Positions 40,264 through 41,555 of a stretch of 41,555 nucleotides of DNA are shown piece after piece. Within the stretch, counting starts at the first letter, position 1. Each line of letters starts with the position of its first letter. Source of the DNA: Thaumarchaeota archaeon casp-thauma4 (GTDB taxonomy: Archaea > Thermoproteota > Nitrososphaeria > Nitrososphaerales > Nitrosopumilaceae). The translations under genes and the position numbers were made by a program. Below the pieces are notes generated by a model that saw nothing but the letters and a program-made list of their open reading frames with translations, had not been told where the DNA came from and ran no database searches. The DNA lies in NCBI GenBank assembly GCA_001510295.1, contig LFEZ01000001.1, positions 1 to 41,555 on the forward strand, given 5' to 3'.

Positions 40264-41555
40264 ATGATTGGAACTGAACTGGGAGATTTAAGAAGAACTC
40301 ACTATTCTATCGAACTAAGTTCGTTAGATGAGGGTACTGAAGTAGTTGTCATGGGATGGGTTGTAACAGTTCGTGGTCATGGAAATATTGTATTTGCTAC
40401 CATTCGTGACAAACTAGGAAATATTCAGATTATCACAAAAAGTGGTGAAGGTGATGATGATATTCGCCAAAAACTTTCTAATCTAAAAGAACATTCATCA
40501 ATTGCAGTAATCGGTAAAACTAGAAAAAACGAAAAATCCCCTACCGGAATTGAAGTAGTTCCAAGTGAGATGCGAGTTTTTTCAGAAGTTGAAAAAATTC
40601 CTCCATTTGAACCGTATGCAAAAACCGTAAAGAATATTGATACTCGATTAGAAGTAAGAGCAATTGATCTTAGAAGAAATGTTTTACAAAAAATATTTCT
40701 CGCGAGAAGTGTCACATTAAAAGCACTTCGAGATTATTTTGATAAAGAAGATTTTGTCGAAGTTAATACGCCAAAAATAATTGCTACTGCAACAGAAGGC
40801 GGTGCAGCATTATTTCCTATCTTTTATTACAATAAAGAGGCATTTTTAGCTCAGAGCCCACAACTTTACAAAGAACAATTGACAATGAGTTTTGAAAAAG
40901 TCTTTGAAATTGCACCTATATTTAGAGCAGAACCTTCTAGAACAAATCGACATTTGTCTGAAGCAATCTCTATTGATTTTGAGGAAGCATATGTGGATTA
41001 CAACGATGTAATGGATAGAATTGAAGAACTCATCAAAACCTGCATTATTACCGTTCAAAATTTTGTAAAAGAAAACCCTGATGTTGAGTTTAATGTTCCG
41101 GAGATACCTGATAAAATTCCACGTTACAAATATGCAGAATTAATTGAAAAGATGCAAAATGCAGGAGTTAAGGCTCAATGGGGTGATGATTTGTATCCAA
41201 AAAACCTACAAAAAATTGGTTTAAGTGGATTTTACTTTATCATTGATTGGCCAATGGGTCCAAAACCTTTCTATGTTAAAGTAAAGAAAGACGATGAAAA
41301 AATATCAGAATCTTTTGATTTGATGTGGGGGGATTTGGAATTATCTTCTGGAAGCACTAGAATTGAAAAGAAATCTGAATTGGAAGATAGAATGAAAAAT
41401 AAAGGAATGAACATTGAGGCATTTGATTATCATCTTAACATATTTGATTTTGGTGTTCCACCCCATGCAGGTTGTGGAATTGGTCTAGAAAGATTGATGA
41501 TGGCACTTACTGGAACTGAAAATATTCGAGATACCACATTTTATCCAAGAGATGT
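40264..41555 (+). CDS. aspS: Aspartyl-tRNA synthetase, 3' end beyond the window
   Basis: Class II synthetase; 430 codons are visible with no stop, so only a few C-terminal residues are missing. The N-terminal OB-fold anticodon domain (GWVVTVRGHGNIVFATIRD) is followed by motif 2 (FEIAPIFRAEPSRTNRH) and motif 3 (GCGIGLERLMMALTG). At the anticodon-loop position where non-discriminating AspRS has a conserved Pro, this protein has Pro93 (KSPTGIEV), so it may also charge tRNA-Asn. ATG start; AAATAAAC about 26 bases upstream is the probable TATA box. Confidence 0.96.
   Translation, partial: MIGTELGDLRRTHYSIELSSLDEGTEVVVMGWVVTVRGHGNIVFATIRDKLGNIQIITKSGEGDDDIRQKLSNLKEHSSIAVIGKTRKNEKSPTGIEVVPSEMRVFSEVEKIPPFEPYAKTVKNIDTRLEVRAIDLRRNVLQKIFLARSVTLKALRDYFDKEDFVEVNTPKIIATATEGGAALFPIFYYNKEAFLAQSPQLYKEQLTMSFEKVFEIAPIFRAEPSRTNRHLSEAISIDFEEAYVDYNDVMDRIEELIKTCIITVQNFVKENPDVEFNVPEIPDKIPRYKYAELIEKMQNAGVKAQWGDDLYPKNLQKIGLSGFYFIIDWPMGPKPFYVKVKKDDEKISESFDLMWGDLELSSGSTRIEKKSELEDRMKNKGMNIEAFDYHLNIFDFGVPPHAGCGIGLERLMMALTGTENIRDTTFYPRD

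Noticed and set aside
1-41555. CRISPR arrays, insertion sequences, prophage or integrase genes
   Set aside because: No repeated spacer pattern, transposase, integrase or phage gene was seen on either strand.

Overview
The window looks like chromosome of an ammonia-oxidising-type archaeon of the Nitrososphaerota (Thaumarchaeota), most like the marine Nitrosopumilus/Nitrosarchaeum group. The evidence is AT-rich DNA with archaeal information-processing genes: FEN1, Alba, RNA polymerase subunit K/Rpo6, aRF1, deoxyhypusine synthase, archaeal-type ThrRS and AspRS, PurP, and the eukaryote-like ribosomal proteins S25e and S26e. A tRNA-Ser(CGA) carries a canonical archaeal intron at position 37/38. 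Most genes have a TATA-like box centred about 25-28 bases before the start codon, so most transcripts should be leaderless. I used that spacing to correct several starts. No ammonia-oxidation genes, prophage, insertion sequence or CRISPR array is visible. Organism assignment is by gene content only.

Layout. 0-9 kb: FEN1, tRNA-Ser with intron, a universal stress protein, CysRS, NAD synthetase, a Rieske ferredoxin, S-adenosylhomocysteine hydrolase, MetRS with an abutting alpha/beta-hydrolase, and a parvulin pair. 9-20 kb: DUF2203 + UbiA prenyltransferase, aldo/keto reductase, two zinc microproteins, a glutaminase-free asparagine-synthetase-like protein, an HTH regulator facing Alba, rpoK and a cyclophilin-like gene sharing one TATA box, S25e, several small unknown genes, deoxyhypusine synthase and ThrRS. 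20-26 kb: agmatinase, a CDP-alcohol phosphatidyltransferase, S26e, a PfkB kinase, a NAD kinase fused to a winged helix, and CTP synthase. 26-32 kb: a tightly overlapping trpEGDCBA operon without trpF. 32-41.5 kb: ilvD with a membrane-anchored His-rich protein, a HIT protein, aRF1, a 300-base region with a possible 24-residue protein, a DsbA-like protein, orphan CbtB, tandem winged-helix regulators, a GNAT enzyme, DoxX, PurP, and AspRS cut by the right edge.

The known genes are mostly housekeeping: translation, NAD(P), nucleotide, tryptophan and branched-chain amino acid synthesis, polyamine/hypusine and methyl-cycle functions. The less described part is a layer of very small genes (24-75 codons) between them, many with paired cysteines typical of zinc sites, plus a 26-residue strongly basic protein. 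I see no large novel defence or biosynthetic system. The best leads are these microproteins, the NAD kinase-winged helix fusion, the shared bidirectional TATA box, and the glutaminase-less AsnB-like protein with a zinc ribbon.
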